Part shown: positions 53,860-62,511 of the stretch, in pieces
How the letters are laid out: every line of letters starts with the position of its first letter
Numbering within the stretch: position 1 is the first letter of the stretch
NCBI RefSeq assembly: GCF_900091515.1
Contig: NZ_LT607410.1
Location: 3,596,001-3,660,000 of the forward strand
From: Micromonospora purpureochromogenes
GTDB lineage: Bacteria; Actinomycetota; Actinomycetes; Mycobacteriales; Micromonosporaceae
DNA length: 64,000 nucleotides
Direction: 5' to 3'
Made by a program: the position numbers and the translations under genes
Notes under the pieces: generated by a model
Database searches by the model: none
The model's input: only the letters and a program-made list of their open reading frames with translations
Told to the model about the DNA's origin: nothing

Positions 53860-55004
53860 GAGCTGGCCGCCTCTCCGCCGATCGCCGCCCCGGTCAGCTC
53901 ACCGAAGCGGCGTACCACCTGTTGGCTGGTCCGTACGTCGGTCGCGCCCTCGGCGATCCCGGTCAACGGCGGCGCGCCCGCGGTGACCATCGCGTGGAAG
54001 GCGACCAGCTCCTGCTCGAACGCCTCGGTCACCGACCGGAACGCCGCCCGCCGCTCACCGCCGCCGTGCGCCTCCACCAGGGTCAACGTGGTGGGCGCGT
54101 TGAGCAGGTACGGCGACGGAAAGACCAGTTCCAGCGAGCCCCGGGCGTGGTGCAGGGTCACCGTCTCCCGGTAGGCCGGGTACTCGGGCAGGTTGAGCCA
54201 GTGGATGCCGTAGCGGGCCCCGCCCGGCAGCCGCCCACTGATCTCCACCGACGGCTCCGCCGGCCCGTCGGGCGCCAGCGGCCAGGTCGCGACGTGCTCC
54301 ACGGTGGCCGGCGCGCCGGTGAAGAGCCGCAGCAGGGACAGGTCGTGGGAGATGCTGTTGATCAGGATCTGGTAGAGGGTGCGCGCGCCCGGGTCGCCGC
54401 CGACCGCGGCGTCGAGCAGTGCGGCGTCGGCGGCGCGCAGCCGGGCCACCTCGCCGGGCGGCACGTCGGCGGGGGCCGGCGGCAGGTTGGCGAAGGCGAG
54501 CTGCCGGTCGCCGCCGGCGTGCAGCACGCTCACCTCCACGGCGTGGACCCGCTCGGCTCCGCCCCACTCGTCGAGCAGCCGGGCGGCCTCGGCCACCGCC
54601 GGGTCGTACTGCTTCATGTAGCCGACCATCAGCGCCGGCGCGCCGCCGCTCAGCTCGGTCAGCCGGGCCGCTTCCGCCAGGGTGTAGGCCAGCGGCTTCT
54701 CGCAGAGCACCGGCAGGCCCGCGCGCAGCGCCGACGCGGCCAGCTCACCGTGCGAGCCGGAGGTCGCCAGCAGCAGCGCGTCGTACCCGCCGTCGGCCAG
54801 CATCGCGGCGGCGTCGGTGTACCGGCGTCCCGGCTCGACGCCGTACCGGCCGCCCAGCTCGGCCACCCGGGTGGGGGAGAGGTCGCCGAGCGCGACGATC
54901 TCGAACAGGTCGCTGCGGCGTTGCAGCAGCGGCAGGTGCACCGTACGGGCGATGATGCCCAGCCCGGCGACCGCGATCCGGATCCGCTTGGCCGGTTCGG
55001 TCAT
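53856..55004 (-). CDS. Gfo/Idh/MocA-family sugar or inositol oxidoreductase
   Basis: 382 residues from ATG 55004. Rossmann start IRIAVAGLGIIARTVHLPLL, then ALLLATSGSHGELAASALRA and the catalytic-lysine motif LPVLCEKPLAYTLAEAARL. NAD(P)-dependent oxidation of sugars or inositols is typical of the family. Overlaps both neighbours (ATGA at each side), so it acts with the mannosidase and the isomerase on the same imported compound. Confidence 0.88.
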   Translation of the reverse strand: MTEPAKRIRIAVAGLGIIARTVHLPLLQRRSDLFEIVALGDLSPTRVAELGGRYGVEPGRRYTDAAAMLADGGYDALLLATSGSHGELAASALRAGLPVLCEKPLAYTLAEAARLTELSGGAPALMVGYMKQYDPAVAEAARLLDEWGGAERVHAVEVSVLHAGGDRQLAFANLPPAPADVPPGEVARLRAADAALLDAAVGGDPGARTLYQILINSISHDLSLLRLFTGAPATVEHVATWPLAPDGPAEPSVEISGRLPGGARYGIHWLNLPEYPAYRETVTLHHARGSLELVFPSPYLLNAPTTLTLVEAHGGGERRAAFRSVTEAFEQELVAFHAMVTAGAPPLTGIAEGATDVRTSQQVVRRFGELTGAAIGGEAASS

Positions 55005-55912
55005 CGCAGCGCCTCCTCGAGCCAGCGCCGGTTGGCGCGCTGGTCGGCCAGCGTCCGGTCGAGGTCCCGGGCGTGCGCCGGCGCGTCCTGTTCGATCACC
55101 AGCCAGCCGGTGTAGCCGATGGCGTCGAGGCCGGCGAGCACCCCGGCGAAGTCGACGTCGCCGGTGCCCAGGGCGCAGAACCCACCGGCGGCGACCACGT
55201 CGGCGAGGCCACCGCCGGCCGCCCGGACCCGCTCGTGGACGGCCAGGTCGGCGTCCTTGAGGTGCACCTGCCCGATTCGGCCGGCCCACCGGCGGACCGC
55301 CGCGACCGGGTCGCCGCCGGCCAGCAGCAGGTGCCCGGTGTCCAGGCAGACCGCGATGTCGGTGAGTTCGAGCAGCCGGTCGGCCTCGGCCTCGGTCTCC
55401 ACGTCAGTGCCGAGGTGGTAGTGGAACACCGGTTCAAGACCCCGGTCCCGGCACCGGTCGGCGGCCTGCTGCACCCGGGTGGCGAACTCCGGCCAGGCGG
55501 TGGCCGGCAGCACCGAGGTCAGGTCGGGCGGGGTGCCGGGCCGGGCCATCCGGCCCGGGTTGCCGGGGCAGGCCAGCGTGGGCCGGGGGGCGAACCGGGG
55601 ATCGTCGGCCGGTACGGCGGTGAACGCGTCGAGCGCCGCGTCGAGCTGGACCAGGTCGGCGCTGAAGCCGACCGGGTCGGCGTAGCGCAGGTCGACCCAG
55701 CCGCCGGCGAGCCCGATGCGGTTCGCCGCGAGCCGGCCGGCCAGCGCCTCGCCGGTGCCGAGGTAGCCGATCGGCCCGGAGTCCACCCCGTCGTACCCGT
55801 CGCGGGACAGGGCAGCCAGCAGCTCGTCCGGGTCGAGGAGCGTGTCGTCGTGCTGGTAGATCCCGTGGTTGACCGGTGCGCCGGCCACCCGGGTGCGTCC
55901 GCTCAGCTGCAC
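55001..55912 (-). CDS. sugar phosphate isomerase/epimerase (TIM-barrel, IolE/IolI-like)
   Basis: 303 residues from GTG 55912, overlapping the previous gene by 10 bases; a later GTG at 55888 is possible. AP-endonuclease-2-type TIM barrel: VNHGIYQHDDTLLDPDELLA, DGYDGVDSGPIGYLG, PVFHYHLGTDVETEAEADRL, IAVCLDTGHLLLAGGDPVAA and QVHLKDADLAVHERVRA with metal ligands Glu, Asp/His, His and Asp. Related proteins dehydrate or isomerise inosose and keto-sugars. Confidence 0.85.
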   Translation of the reverse strand: MQLSGRTRVAGAPVNHGIYQHDDTLLDPDELLAALSRDGYDGVDSGPIGYLGTGEALAGRLAANRIGLAGGWVDLRYADPVGFSADLVQLDAALDAFTAVPADDPRFAPRPTLACPGNPGRMARPGTPPDLTSVLPATAWPEFATRVQQAADRCRDRGLEPVFHYHLGTDVETEAEADRLLELTDIAVCLDTGHLLLAGGDPVAAVRRWAGRIGQVHLKDADLAVHERVRAAGGGLADVVAAGGFCALGTGDVDFAGVLAGLDAIGYTGWLVIEQDAPAHARDLDRTLADQRANRRWLEEALR

Positions 55913-57111
55913 AGTGCGATCACCTCCATGCGGTGCGATTCCAGGACGTGCAGGCCGTGGCCGGCCGGGAGCCGGCACCGGTCGCCGTGGACGACGCGGT
56001 GGCTGCCGTCGGGGTAGCCGAGCAGCATGCCGTCCGCGTCGAGAGCGAGCAGTTCGTCGCCGAGGCGGAGCAGCAGTGGCGCGTCGGGGCCGGCGGACAC
56101 GGCGGTACGACCGGCGGCCAGCGCGTCGAGCAGGGCGGCCTGCGGCTCCCGGTCGTCGTCGACCAGCAGCCAGGTGGTGGGGGAGCCGGGCGGCGCGTCG
56201 TCGCCGGGGCGGTGGAAGTCGCTGCCGCCGACCGGCACCACGTCCGGGCGCCAGGCCCGCGCCCACGCCAGCGGGGCGCCCCAGGTGCGGTCCCACCAGC
56301 CGGAGTGCCACACCTCGGCCAGCCGGGTACGCGTGGTCAGCGGCTGCCGCCAGGCGCAGTCACCGCCGAGGGGGTGGTTGACCGACATCAGCCCGCCGGC
56401 CCGCTCCGCGCCGGCCAGCCACTCGTCGGGCGGCTGCCGGAAGTCGACCCAGCCGACCGGGCCGAACACGTTGGCGTGTCCCCGGTCGGTCGTCACCTCC
56501 TGCCCGGGCAGCAGGGTGAGGCCGTACCGGGCCGAGGCGGCGGGCAGCCACGGGTGGTGGCTGACCGTGTTGTGGTCGGTGACGGCGAGGAAGTCCAGCC
56601 CCCGGGCGGCGGCGAGGGCGGCCAGCTCGTCGATGGTGGCCGCGCCGTCGCTGTGCACGGTGTGCGCGTGCAGGTCCCCGGCGATCCAGCGCCGGCCGTC
56701 CACCCCGGGCAGCGCGCGGCGCGGCGGGCGGTCCGGGCGCGGTGGCGCCGCCGGCGGCGTCGGGGCGTCCGCCGCGGTGGTGCTGGTGGTGGCGGTGACC
56801 TCGTAGCTCAGGCCCTCCGGTGGGATGCGGTGCAACCGGAGCAGCACCTGCCATTCGCCGGGTTCCAGCTCACCGGGGAGGTAGCCGGGGGTGGCCCACT
56901 CGGCGGCCACGGTGTAGCCGTCGCGGGCACCGCCGGACCAGCCCCGAAAGCCGGCCGGCCCGAGGCAGCCCAGGTCGAGCACCCCGGCCTGCCGGGGATA
57001 GTCGAGTCGTACGGTGAGCGCGGCGGTGGCCGGCGGCACGGTGACCGGCAGGGCCCGCAGCACGCTCTCGGCGCGGTCCGCCAGCGTCCACCTGCCCCGG
57101 TGCACCGCCAT
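55903..57111 (-). CDS. CehA/McbA-type PHP-domain metallohydrolase
   Basis: 402 residues. N-terminal ~130-residue beta domain, then the PHP active site: AGDLHAHTVHSDGAATIDEL, FLAVTDHNTVSHH, LLPGQEVTT, MSVNHPLGG, VPVGGSDFHRPGDD. All usual metal ligands are seen. Family members hydrolyse carbamates or phosphoesters, and many sit in glycan-uptake operons with unknown substrates. It might remove a phosphate or ester from the imported glycoside. It starts three bases after the ABC ATPase stop. Confidence 0.87.
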   Translation of the reverse strand: MAVHRGRWTLADRAESVLRALPVTVPPATAALTVRLDYPRQAGVLDLGCLGPAGFRGWSGGARDGYTVAAEWATPGYLPGELEPGEWQVLLRLHRIPPEGLSYEVTATTSTTAADAPTPPAAPPRPDRPPRRALPGVDGRRWIAGDLHAHTVHSDGAATIDELAALAAARGLDFLAVTDHNTVSHHPWLPAASARYGLTLLPGQEVTTDRGHANVFGPVGWVDFRQPPDEWLAGAERAGGLMSVNHPLGGDCAWRQPLTTRTRLAEVWHSGWWDRTWGAPLAWARAWRPDVVPVGGSDFHRPGDDAPPGSPTTWLLVDDDREPQAALLDALAAGRTAVSAGPDAPLLLRLGDELLALDADGMLLGYPDGSHRVVHGDRCRLPAGHGLHVLESHRMEVIALCS

Positions 57112-57114
57112 GGC

Positions 57115-58251
57115 TCACCGCTCCGCGCCGGTACGCGCCGCGGGCACGGCCGCCGCCGCCCCGCTCACCAGCTCGCCGTCCCGGTAGAGCAGCGACCGGC
57201 CGGGCCGGGGCACCACCCAGCCGGTGTCGCCGGGTTCGGGCTCGCGCCCCTCCGGCACGACGACCTGGACGCTGGTCCCCGCGGCCCCGGCGACGCCCCC
57301 GCCGGCCACGTCGAGGGAGACCAGCGAGAAGCTGCCCAGGTTCTCCACCACGACCACCTGCCCGCTCAGCGCCCCCGGCACCGGTTCGGCGGAGTAGTCC
57401 AGGTACTCGGGGCGTACCCCGTAGACGAGCTTCTCGCCGGCGCTGACCCGGTCCCGGACGTCCTCCGGCATCGGCAGCCGGGTGCCGGCGACGGCCAGTT
57501 CGCCGTCGTGCGCCTCGGCGTCGATGAGGTTCATCGGGGTGGAGCCGATGAACCCGGCGACGAAGGTGTTGGCGGGGCGGCGGAACACCTCGGTCGGGGT
57601 GCCGACCTGCCGGATCCGGCCACCCTCCATGACCGCGATCCGGTCGGCGAGGGCGAGCGCCTCGGCCTGGTCGTGGGTGACGAAGACGGTGGTCACGCCC
57701 AGTTCGCGTTGCAGCCGCTTGAGGAAGGTGCGCGCTTCCAGCCGCAGCCGGGCGTCGAGGTTGGACAGCGGTTCGTCGAGGAGGAACACCTGCGGGTGGC
57801 AGGCCATCGCCCGGGCCAGCGCGACCCGCTGCTGCTGCCCGCCGGAGAGCTGCCCCGGGCGGCGTTGCAGCAGCGCGGACAGGCCCAGCTCGTCGGCGGT
57901 CTCCGCCGCCTTCTCCGCGCGGCCGCGACGGTCCATCTTCTTGATCCGCAGCGGGTAGGCGATGTTCTCCTGCACCGTCATGTGCGGGAAGAGCGCGTAG
58001 TCCTGGAAGACCATCGCCACGTCCCGCTTGCCGGGCGGCAGGTTGGTCACGGCGCGCTCGCCGATGTGCACGTCGCCGCCGGAGGCGACCTCCAGCCCGG
58101 CGATGGTGCGCAGCAGGGTGGTCTTGCCGCAGCCGGACGGCCCGAGCAGCGCGAAGAACTCGCCGTCGGCGATCTCCAGGTCGAGGGCGTCCAGGGCCCG
58201 TACCCCGTTGGGGTAGACCTTGGTCAGTTCGCGCATGGCGATGGCGGACAT
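57115..58251 (-). CDS. sugar ABC transporter ATP-binding protein (MalK/UgpC type)
   Basis: 378 residues from ATG 58251 (one-base overlap with the permease stop). Walker A GPSGCGKTT at 37-45, signature LSGGQQQRVALARA, Walker B VFLLDEPLSNLDARLRLE, then the C-terminal OB-like domain of CUT1 ATPases (GVRPEYLDYSAEPVPG). Energises the adjacent permeases. Many CUT1 operons in actinobacteria rely on a shared ATPase (MsiK), so a dedicated one is notable. Confidence 0.92.
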   Translation of the reverse strand: MSAIAMRELTKVYPNGVRALDALDLEIADGEFFALLGPSGCGKTTLLRTIAGLEVASGGDVHIGERAVTNLPPGKRDVAMVFQDYALFPHMTVQENIAYPLRIKKMDRRGRAEKAAETADELGLSALLQRRPGQLSGGQQQRVALARAMACHPQVFLLDEPLSNLDARLRLEARTFLKRLQRELGVTTVFVTHDQAEALALADRIAVMEGGRIRQVGTPTEVFRRPANTFVAGFIGSTPMNLIDAEAHDGELAVAGTRLPMPEDVRDRVSAGEKLVYGVRPEYLDYSAEPVPGALSGQVVVVENLGSFSLVSLDVAGGGVAGAAGTSVQVVVPEGREPEPGDTGWVVPRPGRSLLYRDGELVSGAAAAVPAARTGAER

Positions 58252-59123
58252 CAGCGCTTGATCCCTCCGTGGAAGCGGAATCCGTACCGGCTGCTGACGA
58301 AGACGAACATGAGCGCCACCGGCAGCGAGTAGAGCAGCGAGAAGGTGGAGAGCAACCGCAGGTCGGCCTGGCCGCCCTCGGTGTAGAGGGTGTACATGAT
58401 CACTGCGGCGGGGGCCTTCTCCGGCCCGCGCAGCAGCAGGAACGGCACCAGGAAGTTGCCCCAGACGTTGGCGACCGCCCACACCCCGACGGTGGCCAGG
58501 CCGGGGCGGACCAGGGGCACCACGATGTGCCGCATGATCTGCAACGGGCTGGCGCCGAAGACCCGGGCGGACTCCTCGTAGGACGTCGGGGTGGCGTCCA
58601 TGAAGTCCTTGAGGATGAAGATCGCCGCGGGCAGCAGCCCGCCGGTGAGGATCAGGATGACCCCGAGCCGGGAGTCGATCAGGTTGAGCCGGAACGCCAA
58701 CTCGAACAGCGGCACCATGGTGGCCGTGCCGGTGACGATCGACGAGAGCAGCAGCAGCCCGTAGAGCAGCGCGTCGCGGCCGGGCACCCGGACCCGGCTC
58801 AGCGCGTACGCGGCCAGCGCCCCGAACGTCACCACCAGCGCCGCGGTGCCGGCGGCCAGGTAGACGGAGTTGAGCAGCGAGCTGAGCGCGTACGGGTTGT
58901 CGAGCAGCGCGCGGAAGTTGTCCAGGGTGAACCGCGGCAGCGACGCGGTGATCGTCGGAGTGTCGTCGAACGGGGCGGTGGCCAGCCAGAGCAGCGGCAG
59001 CGCGAAGAACCCGAGGACGGCGCAGAGGAACGTGTAGCGGGCGACCCGGCCGAGCAGGTGCCGGACGGCTTTGGTGCCGGCCTTCGGGTCGGTGGTCGGC
59101 GCCGTGCTGGTCACGCTGCTCAC
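58251..59123 (-). CDS. carbohydrate ABC transporter permease (MalG-like)
   Basis: 290 residues, GTG start overlapping the previous stop (GTGA). About six membrane segments; the EAA loop is SYEESARVFGASPLQIMRHI followed by VVPLVRPGLATVGV. N-terminal FLCAVLGFFALPLLWLATAP. Second subunit of a CUT1-type sugar importer. Confidence 0.92.
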   Translation of the reverse strand: MSSVTSTAPTTDPKAGTKAVRHLLGRVARYTFLCAVLGFFALPLLWLATAPFDDTPTITASLPRFTLDNFRALLDNPYALSSLLNSVYLAAGTAALVVTFGALAAYALSRVRVPGRDALLYGLLLLSSIVTGTATMVPLFELAFRLNLIDSRLGVILILTGGLLPAAIFILKDFMDATPTSYEESARVFGASPLQIMRHIVVPLVRPGLATVGVWAVANVWGNFLVPFLLLRGPEKAPAAVIMYTLYTEGGQADLRLLSTFSLLYSLPVALMFVFVSSRYGFRFHGGIKR

Positions 59124-60067
59124 GCCGGCTCCTTCCGCCGGCCCAGCATGCGCAGGTAGACCAGCGCGATGACCAGGTTGATCAGCAGCATGATGAACGA
59201 GATCGCGGCGCCGAAGCCGAGTTCACCGCCGGAGAGCGCCACCTTGTAGACGTAGACCGGCAGGATCTCCGAGCGCTGCTCGGGGCCGCCGGCGGTGATG
59301 AGGAACGGCGCGAAGTCGTTGAACGTCCAGAGGCTGATCAGCAGCAGATTGGTCAGCACGTGCCCGCGGATGCGGGGGAAGACCACGTCGCGCAGTTGTT
59401 GCCAGGTGGACGCGCCGGCCAGCCGGGCGGTCTCCAGGTGGGAGCGGGGCACGTTCTCCAGGGCGGCGGCGTAGAGCATCATCGAGAACGCGGTGCCGCG
59501 CCAGGTGTTGAACACGATGATCGACAGCATCGGGTGGTCGAGCAGCCAGGCCGTGCCTGGGATGCCGAGCAGCGTGTTGAGGGTGCCACCGTCCCGGTCG
59601 AGCAGGGCGATCCAGAGGAAGGCCACCACCGAGCTGGGCAGGATCCAGGAGAGCAGGACGAACGCCTCGACCACCCGGCGCAGCGGGCCGCGCCGGTCGC
59701 GCAGCGCGAAGGCGATGGCGAAGCCGAGCCCGGCCTGGCCGATGACCGCCGAGCCGAGCACGAACTGCAGGGTCAGCACCAGCGAGGAGCGGAACCGTTC
59801 GTCGCCCAGGGCCTGGGTGTAGTTGTCCAGGCCGACGATCTCCGGGTTGGCGGCGGCCAGGCCGGTCAGCCGGTAGTTGGTGACGCCCAGGTAGATCGTC
59901 CAGGCGGCCGGCACCACGAGGAAGAGCAGGATCAGCACCATGCTGGGCACGAGGAACCCGGTGGCCCGGGCCGGGCCCAGGCCGGCGGCATCGGGGGCCG
60001 GGGAGGCGCCCGTCTCCGGGCGCCTCCCCTCCACCACCTGGTCAGGAGGTGACGTTACCTGCGCCAC
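59120..60067 (-). CDS. carbohydrate ABC transporter permease (MalF-like)
   Basis: 315 residues from GTG 60067, with AAGGGA upstream but overlapping the binding-protein gene by 26 bases; GTG 60037 just after that stop is an alternative. About six membrane segments starting VLILLFLVVPAAWTIYLGVT; EAA loop ARLAGASTWQQLRDVVFPRI. First permease subunit of the importer. An 11-bp hairpin falls within its first 25 codons. Confidence 0.9.
   Translation of the reverse strand: MAQVTSPPDQVVEGRRPETGASPAPDAAGLGPARATGFLVPSMVLILLFLVVPAAWTIYLGVTNYRLTGLAAANPEIVGLDNYTQALGDERFRSSLVLTLQFVLGSAVIGQAGLGFAIAFALRDRRGPLRRVVEAFVLLSWILPSSVVAFLWIALLDRDGGTLNTLLGIPGTAWLLDHPMLSIIVFNTWRGTAFSMMLYAAALENVPRSHLETARLAGASTWQQLRDVVFPRIRGHVLTNLLLISLWTFNDFAPFLITAGGPEQRSEILPVYVYKVALSGGELGFGAAISFIMLLINLVIALVYLRMLGRRKEPA
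60001..60028 (-). promoter_or_regulatory. stem-loop between binding-protein and permease genes
   Basis: GGGAGGCGCCC (60001-60011) pairs perfectly with GGGCGCCTCCC (60018-60028), loop of six, 14 bases after the solute-binding-protein stop. In many sugar ABC operons such hairpins stabilise the binding-protein message and lower permease expression. Here it lies inside the first codons of the permease frame. Confidence 0.6.
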
Positions 60068-61439
60068 CGACGATCCCTTCGAGCTTCTTCTGGTACGCCC
60101 CGGCGGCCTCGTCGGCGCTCCGGCCCGACGCGGCGGCGGCCGTCGCCTCCTGCAGCGCCACCGACACCTGCGGGTACACCGCCAGCGGCGGCCGGTACGC
60201 GGTCACCGGCAGCACCTTCTCGGTGACGAAGCTCAGCATCGGGTCGCCCGCGAGGACCTCCTTGTTGACGTCCATCCGCGCGGTGATCCGTGCCTCGCCG
60301 GCCAGTTCGGCCTTGACCGCCTCCGCCGAGTGCATGAACGACAGCAGCTCCCAGGCCTGGGACGGGAACTTGGAGTTCGGGTTCAGCACCCGTACGCCGC
60401 CGCCGGACATGCTGACGAAGTCCTGCCCGCGGATGCCCGCGCCGGGCTGCTTGGCGGGGATCATCGCGTACCCGACGGCGGTGTCCCGGTCGGCCATCTT
60501 GGCGATTCCGGTGCTCGGGTTGATGACGCTGCGCCAGAAGTAGTCGCCCTCGGCCAGGATGCCGATCTTGCCGGCGGCGAACTCCGCGAAGGACTTGTCG
60601 CGTCCCTTCGCCTCCTGTTGCAGCTTGGGATCGCCCAGGCCGCCGCCGTAGATCTTCGTGTAGAAGTCGAGCATGTCCTTGACCGGCTGGCTGGCCCCGG
60701 CCCACTTGCCGTCCTTGTAGATCTCGCCGCCGGCGCCGACCAGCAGCGGCAGCGCGCCCTGCATGGAGGTCGCCTCGCCCATCGCGGTGCCGGCGTTGAT
60801 CTGGATCGGGGTCACCCCGGGCAGCGCCTTGAGCTTGGCGCCGGCGTCGAGGATCTCCTGCCAGCTCTTCGGTTGCCAGTCGGCGGGCAGGCCGGCCTGG
60901 ACGAAGAGCTTCTTGTTGTAGTAGAGGACCCGGCCGTCGGTGCCGAGCGGGATGCCGTAGCGCTTGTCCTCGAAGCTGCCGAGGCCCTGCACGGTCTCCG
61001 GGATCTGCGACCAGCCCTCCCAGGAGTCGGCCTGGTCGCCGGCCACCTCGGACAGCGGCTTGAGGTAGCCGGCCTGGACGAACTCGCCCACCCAGATGCC
61101 GTCCACCGCGATGACGTCGGCGCCGCCCTTGGAGCGCAGGTCCAGGGCCAGCTTGGTCTTGTACTGCTCGTCGTCGACGCCGCTGGGCACGAACGTCACC
61201 TTGGCGGTGACGCCCTTGGCCTTCTGCGCCTCGACGAACCGGGGGATGACCCACTTCTCGATCCACTCCGCGCCGGCGGAGTTCTTGCCGCCCACGATGG
61301 AGTTGGCGGAGATCGTGAGGGTGATGTTCTTGGCGTCCTTGCCGGCCGGCTCGGACGAGTCGCCGCAGGCCGTGAGGCCCAGGGCAAGGGTGGTGAACGC
61401 GGCGAGCACGCCCGCTGCGCGTCTCGGCTTGGATGTCAT
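60042..61439 (-). CDS. sugar ABC transporter solute-binding lipoprotein
   Basis: 465 residues from ATG 61439 (GAAGGGA upstream). Lipoprotein signal AGVLAAFTTLALGLTAC with Cys25. Extracellular binding protein of the CUT1 type: ADVIAVDGIWVGEFVQAGYL, YGIPLGTDGRVLYYNKKLFV, WQEILDAGAKLKALPGVTPI, AAGKIGILAEGDYFWRS. First gene of the importer/mannosidase operon; substrate likely an alpha-mannoside by context. Confidence 0.92.
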   Translation of the reverse strand: MTSKPRRAAGVLAAFTTLALGLTACGDSSEPAGKDAKNITLTISANSIVGGKNSAGAEWIEKWVIPRFVEAQKAKGVTAKVTFVPSGVDDEQYKTKLALDLRSKGGADVIAVDGIWVGEFVQAGYLKPLSEVAGDQADSWEGWSQIPETVQGLGSFEDKRYGIPLGTDGRVLYYNKKLFVQAGLPADWQPKSWQEILDAGAKLKALPGVTPIQINAGTAMGEATSMQGALPLLVGAGGEIYKDGKWAGASQPVKDMLDFYTKIYGGGLGDPKLQQEAKGRDKSFAEFAAGKIGILAEGDYFWRSVINPSTGIAKMADRDTAVGYAMIPAKQPGAGIRGQDFVSMSGGGVRVLNPNSKFPSQAWELLSFMHSAEAVKAELAGEARITARMDVNKEVLAGDPMLSFVTEKVLPVTAYRPPLAVYPQVSVALQEATAAAASGRSADEAAGAYQKKLEGIVGGAGNVTS

Positions 61440-61529
61440 GGGCTGCTTCCCTTCGCAAGGAGACTTCGAAGAGACTCGCGGGTCGCCCGCCGGCCGCACG
61501 TCCGCCGCCGGCGGTGTTTGCGGCCACAA

Positions 61530-61539
61530 TGTCATGACA
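61530..61539. promoter_or_regulatory. GntR operator candidate upstream of the importer operon
   Basis: Palindrome TGTCATGACA, 90 bases before the binding-protein ATG. Identical to 62416-62425 and preceded by the same A. The GTC-N2-GAC form matches sites of HutC-type GntR regulators. Confidence 0.6.
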
Positions 61540-61589
61540 GCCTGACGACGTAAATACCTGTCACTGAAATGAGCGCGAAACATCCACCG

Positions 61590-62327
61590 TCACCGCTCGG
61601 CGACGGTCACCTCGAGGGAGTAGCGGCTGGCCCGGTAGAGGTGCGCGCCGTGTTCCACGTACCGGCCCCGGTCGTCGTAGGCGGTGCGGGTCATGGTGAG
61701 CAGGGGCGCGCCGCGCCGCTCGCCGAGCATCTGCGCCTCGGCGGCGGTCGCCGCCCGCGCGCCGATCCGCTGGTGGGCGCCGCGGATCCGCATGCCGCCG
61801 GCGCGCAGGATCGCGTACAGGCCCTTGGCCTGCAACGCGTCCATGCTGAGCCGCACCAGGTCGGGCGGCAGCCAGTTCTCCATCACCGCGAGGGGCTCGG
61901 AGTCGGAGAACCGCAACCGGCGCAGGTGCTGCACCTCGCTGCCGACCGGTACGCCGAGCGCGGCGGCGACCTCGGCCGGGCAGGCCACGGTGGCCAGTTC
62001 GAGCACCGAGGTGGACGGCTGCTGGCCGGCGCGCAGCAGGTCGTCGTGGAGGCTGGTCAGCTCCACCGCCCGGCGCACCTCGCCGCGCACCACCTGCGTG
62101 CCCACGCCACGGCGGCGCACGATCAGTCCCTTGTCGACCAGGTGCTGAATCGCCTGGCGCACGGTCGGGCGGGACAACCCGAGCCGGTCGGCGAGCTGCA
62201 ACTCGCTGTCCAGCCGGTCGCCGGGCGCCAGGTCGCCGCGTTGGATCGCCGCGGCGAACTGCTCCGCGACCTGGAAGTAGAGCGGGACCGGGCTGCTCCG
62301 GTCGACCGCGATCTCGGGTCCGGTCAC
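61590..62327 (-). CDS. GntR-family (HutC subfamily) transcriptional regulator
   Basis: 245 residues from GTG 62327 (GAGGAGGT upstream). Winged HTH: VPLYFQVAEQFAAAIQRGDL, LADRLGLSRPTVRQAIQHLV, GLIVRRRGVGTQVV. C-terminal UTRA effector domain (PVGSEVQHLRRLRFSDSEPL; APLLTMTRTAYDDRGRYVEH). It lies between the importer operon and the iolC operon, and both upstream regions carry the same palindrome, so it probably controls both in response to a sugar or inositol derivative. Confidence 0.92.
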   Translation of the reverse strand: MTGPEIAVDRSSPVPLYFQVAEQFAAAIQRGDLAPGDRLDSELQLADRLGLSRPTVRQAIQHLVDKGLIVRRRGVGTQVVRGEVRRAVELTSLHDDLLRAGQQPSTSVLELATVACPAEVAAALGVPVGSEVQHLRRLRFSDSEPLAVMENWLPPDLVRLSMDALQAKGLYAILRAGGMRIRGAHQRIGARAATAAEAQMLGERRGAPLLTMTRTAYDDRGRYVEHGAHLYRASRYSLEVTVAER

Positions 62328-62415
62328 GGCACCTCCTCGCTGGGCACGAGCGGGATCTCGGGGCACGATGATGGGCGCCACTGTACCGAAGCGGTCACCG
62401 AACGCAGAGGGCGGA

Positions 62416-62425
62416 TGTCATGACA
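62416..62425. promoter_or_regulatory. GntR operator candidate in the gntR-iolC divergent region
   Basis: TGTCATGACA, identical to 61530-61539. Sits between the divergent gntR and iolC genes, ending five bases before a TTGACA box. Confidence 0.6.
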
Positions 62426-62430
62426 ACACA

Positions 62431-62461
62431 TTGACAGAACTCGTAGGGCGCTGTTACCAAT
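62431..62461 (+). promoter_or_regulatory. candidate sigma-70-type promoter for iolC
   Basis: TTGACA at 62431-62436 and TACCAA(T) at 62455-62461 with an 18-base spacer, about 50 bases before the iolC ATG. The -35 is consensus, the -10 is weak. The adjacent palindrome would let the GntR protein block it. Confidence 0.4.
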
Positions 62462-62511
62462 CAGGGGCAGGGCCGGCGGGCACGGCATCGCCGGCCGGGG
62501 AAGGACGCCGC

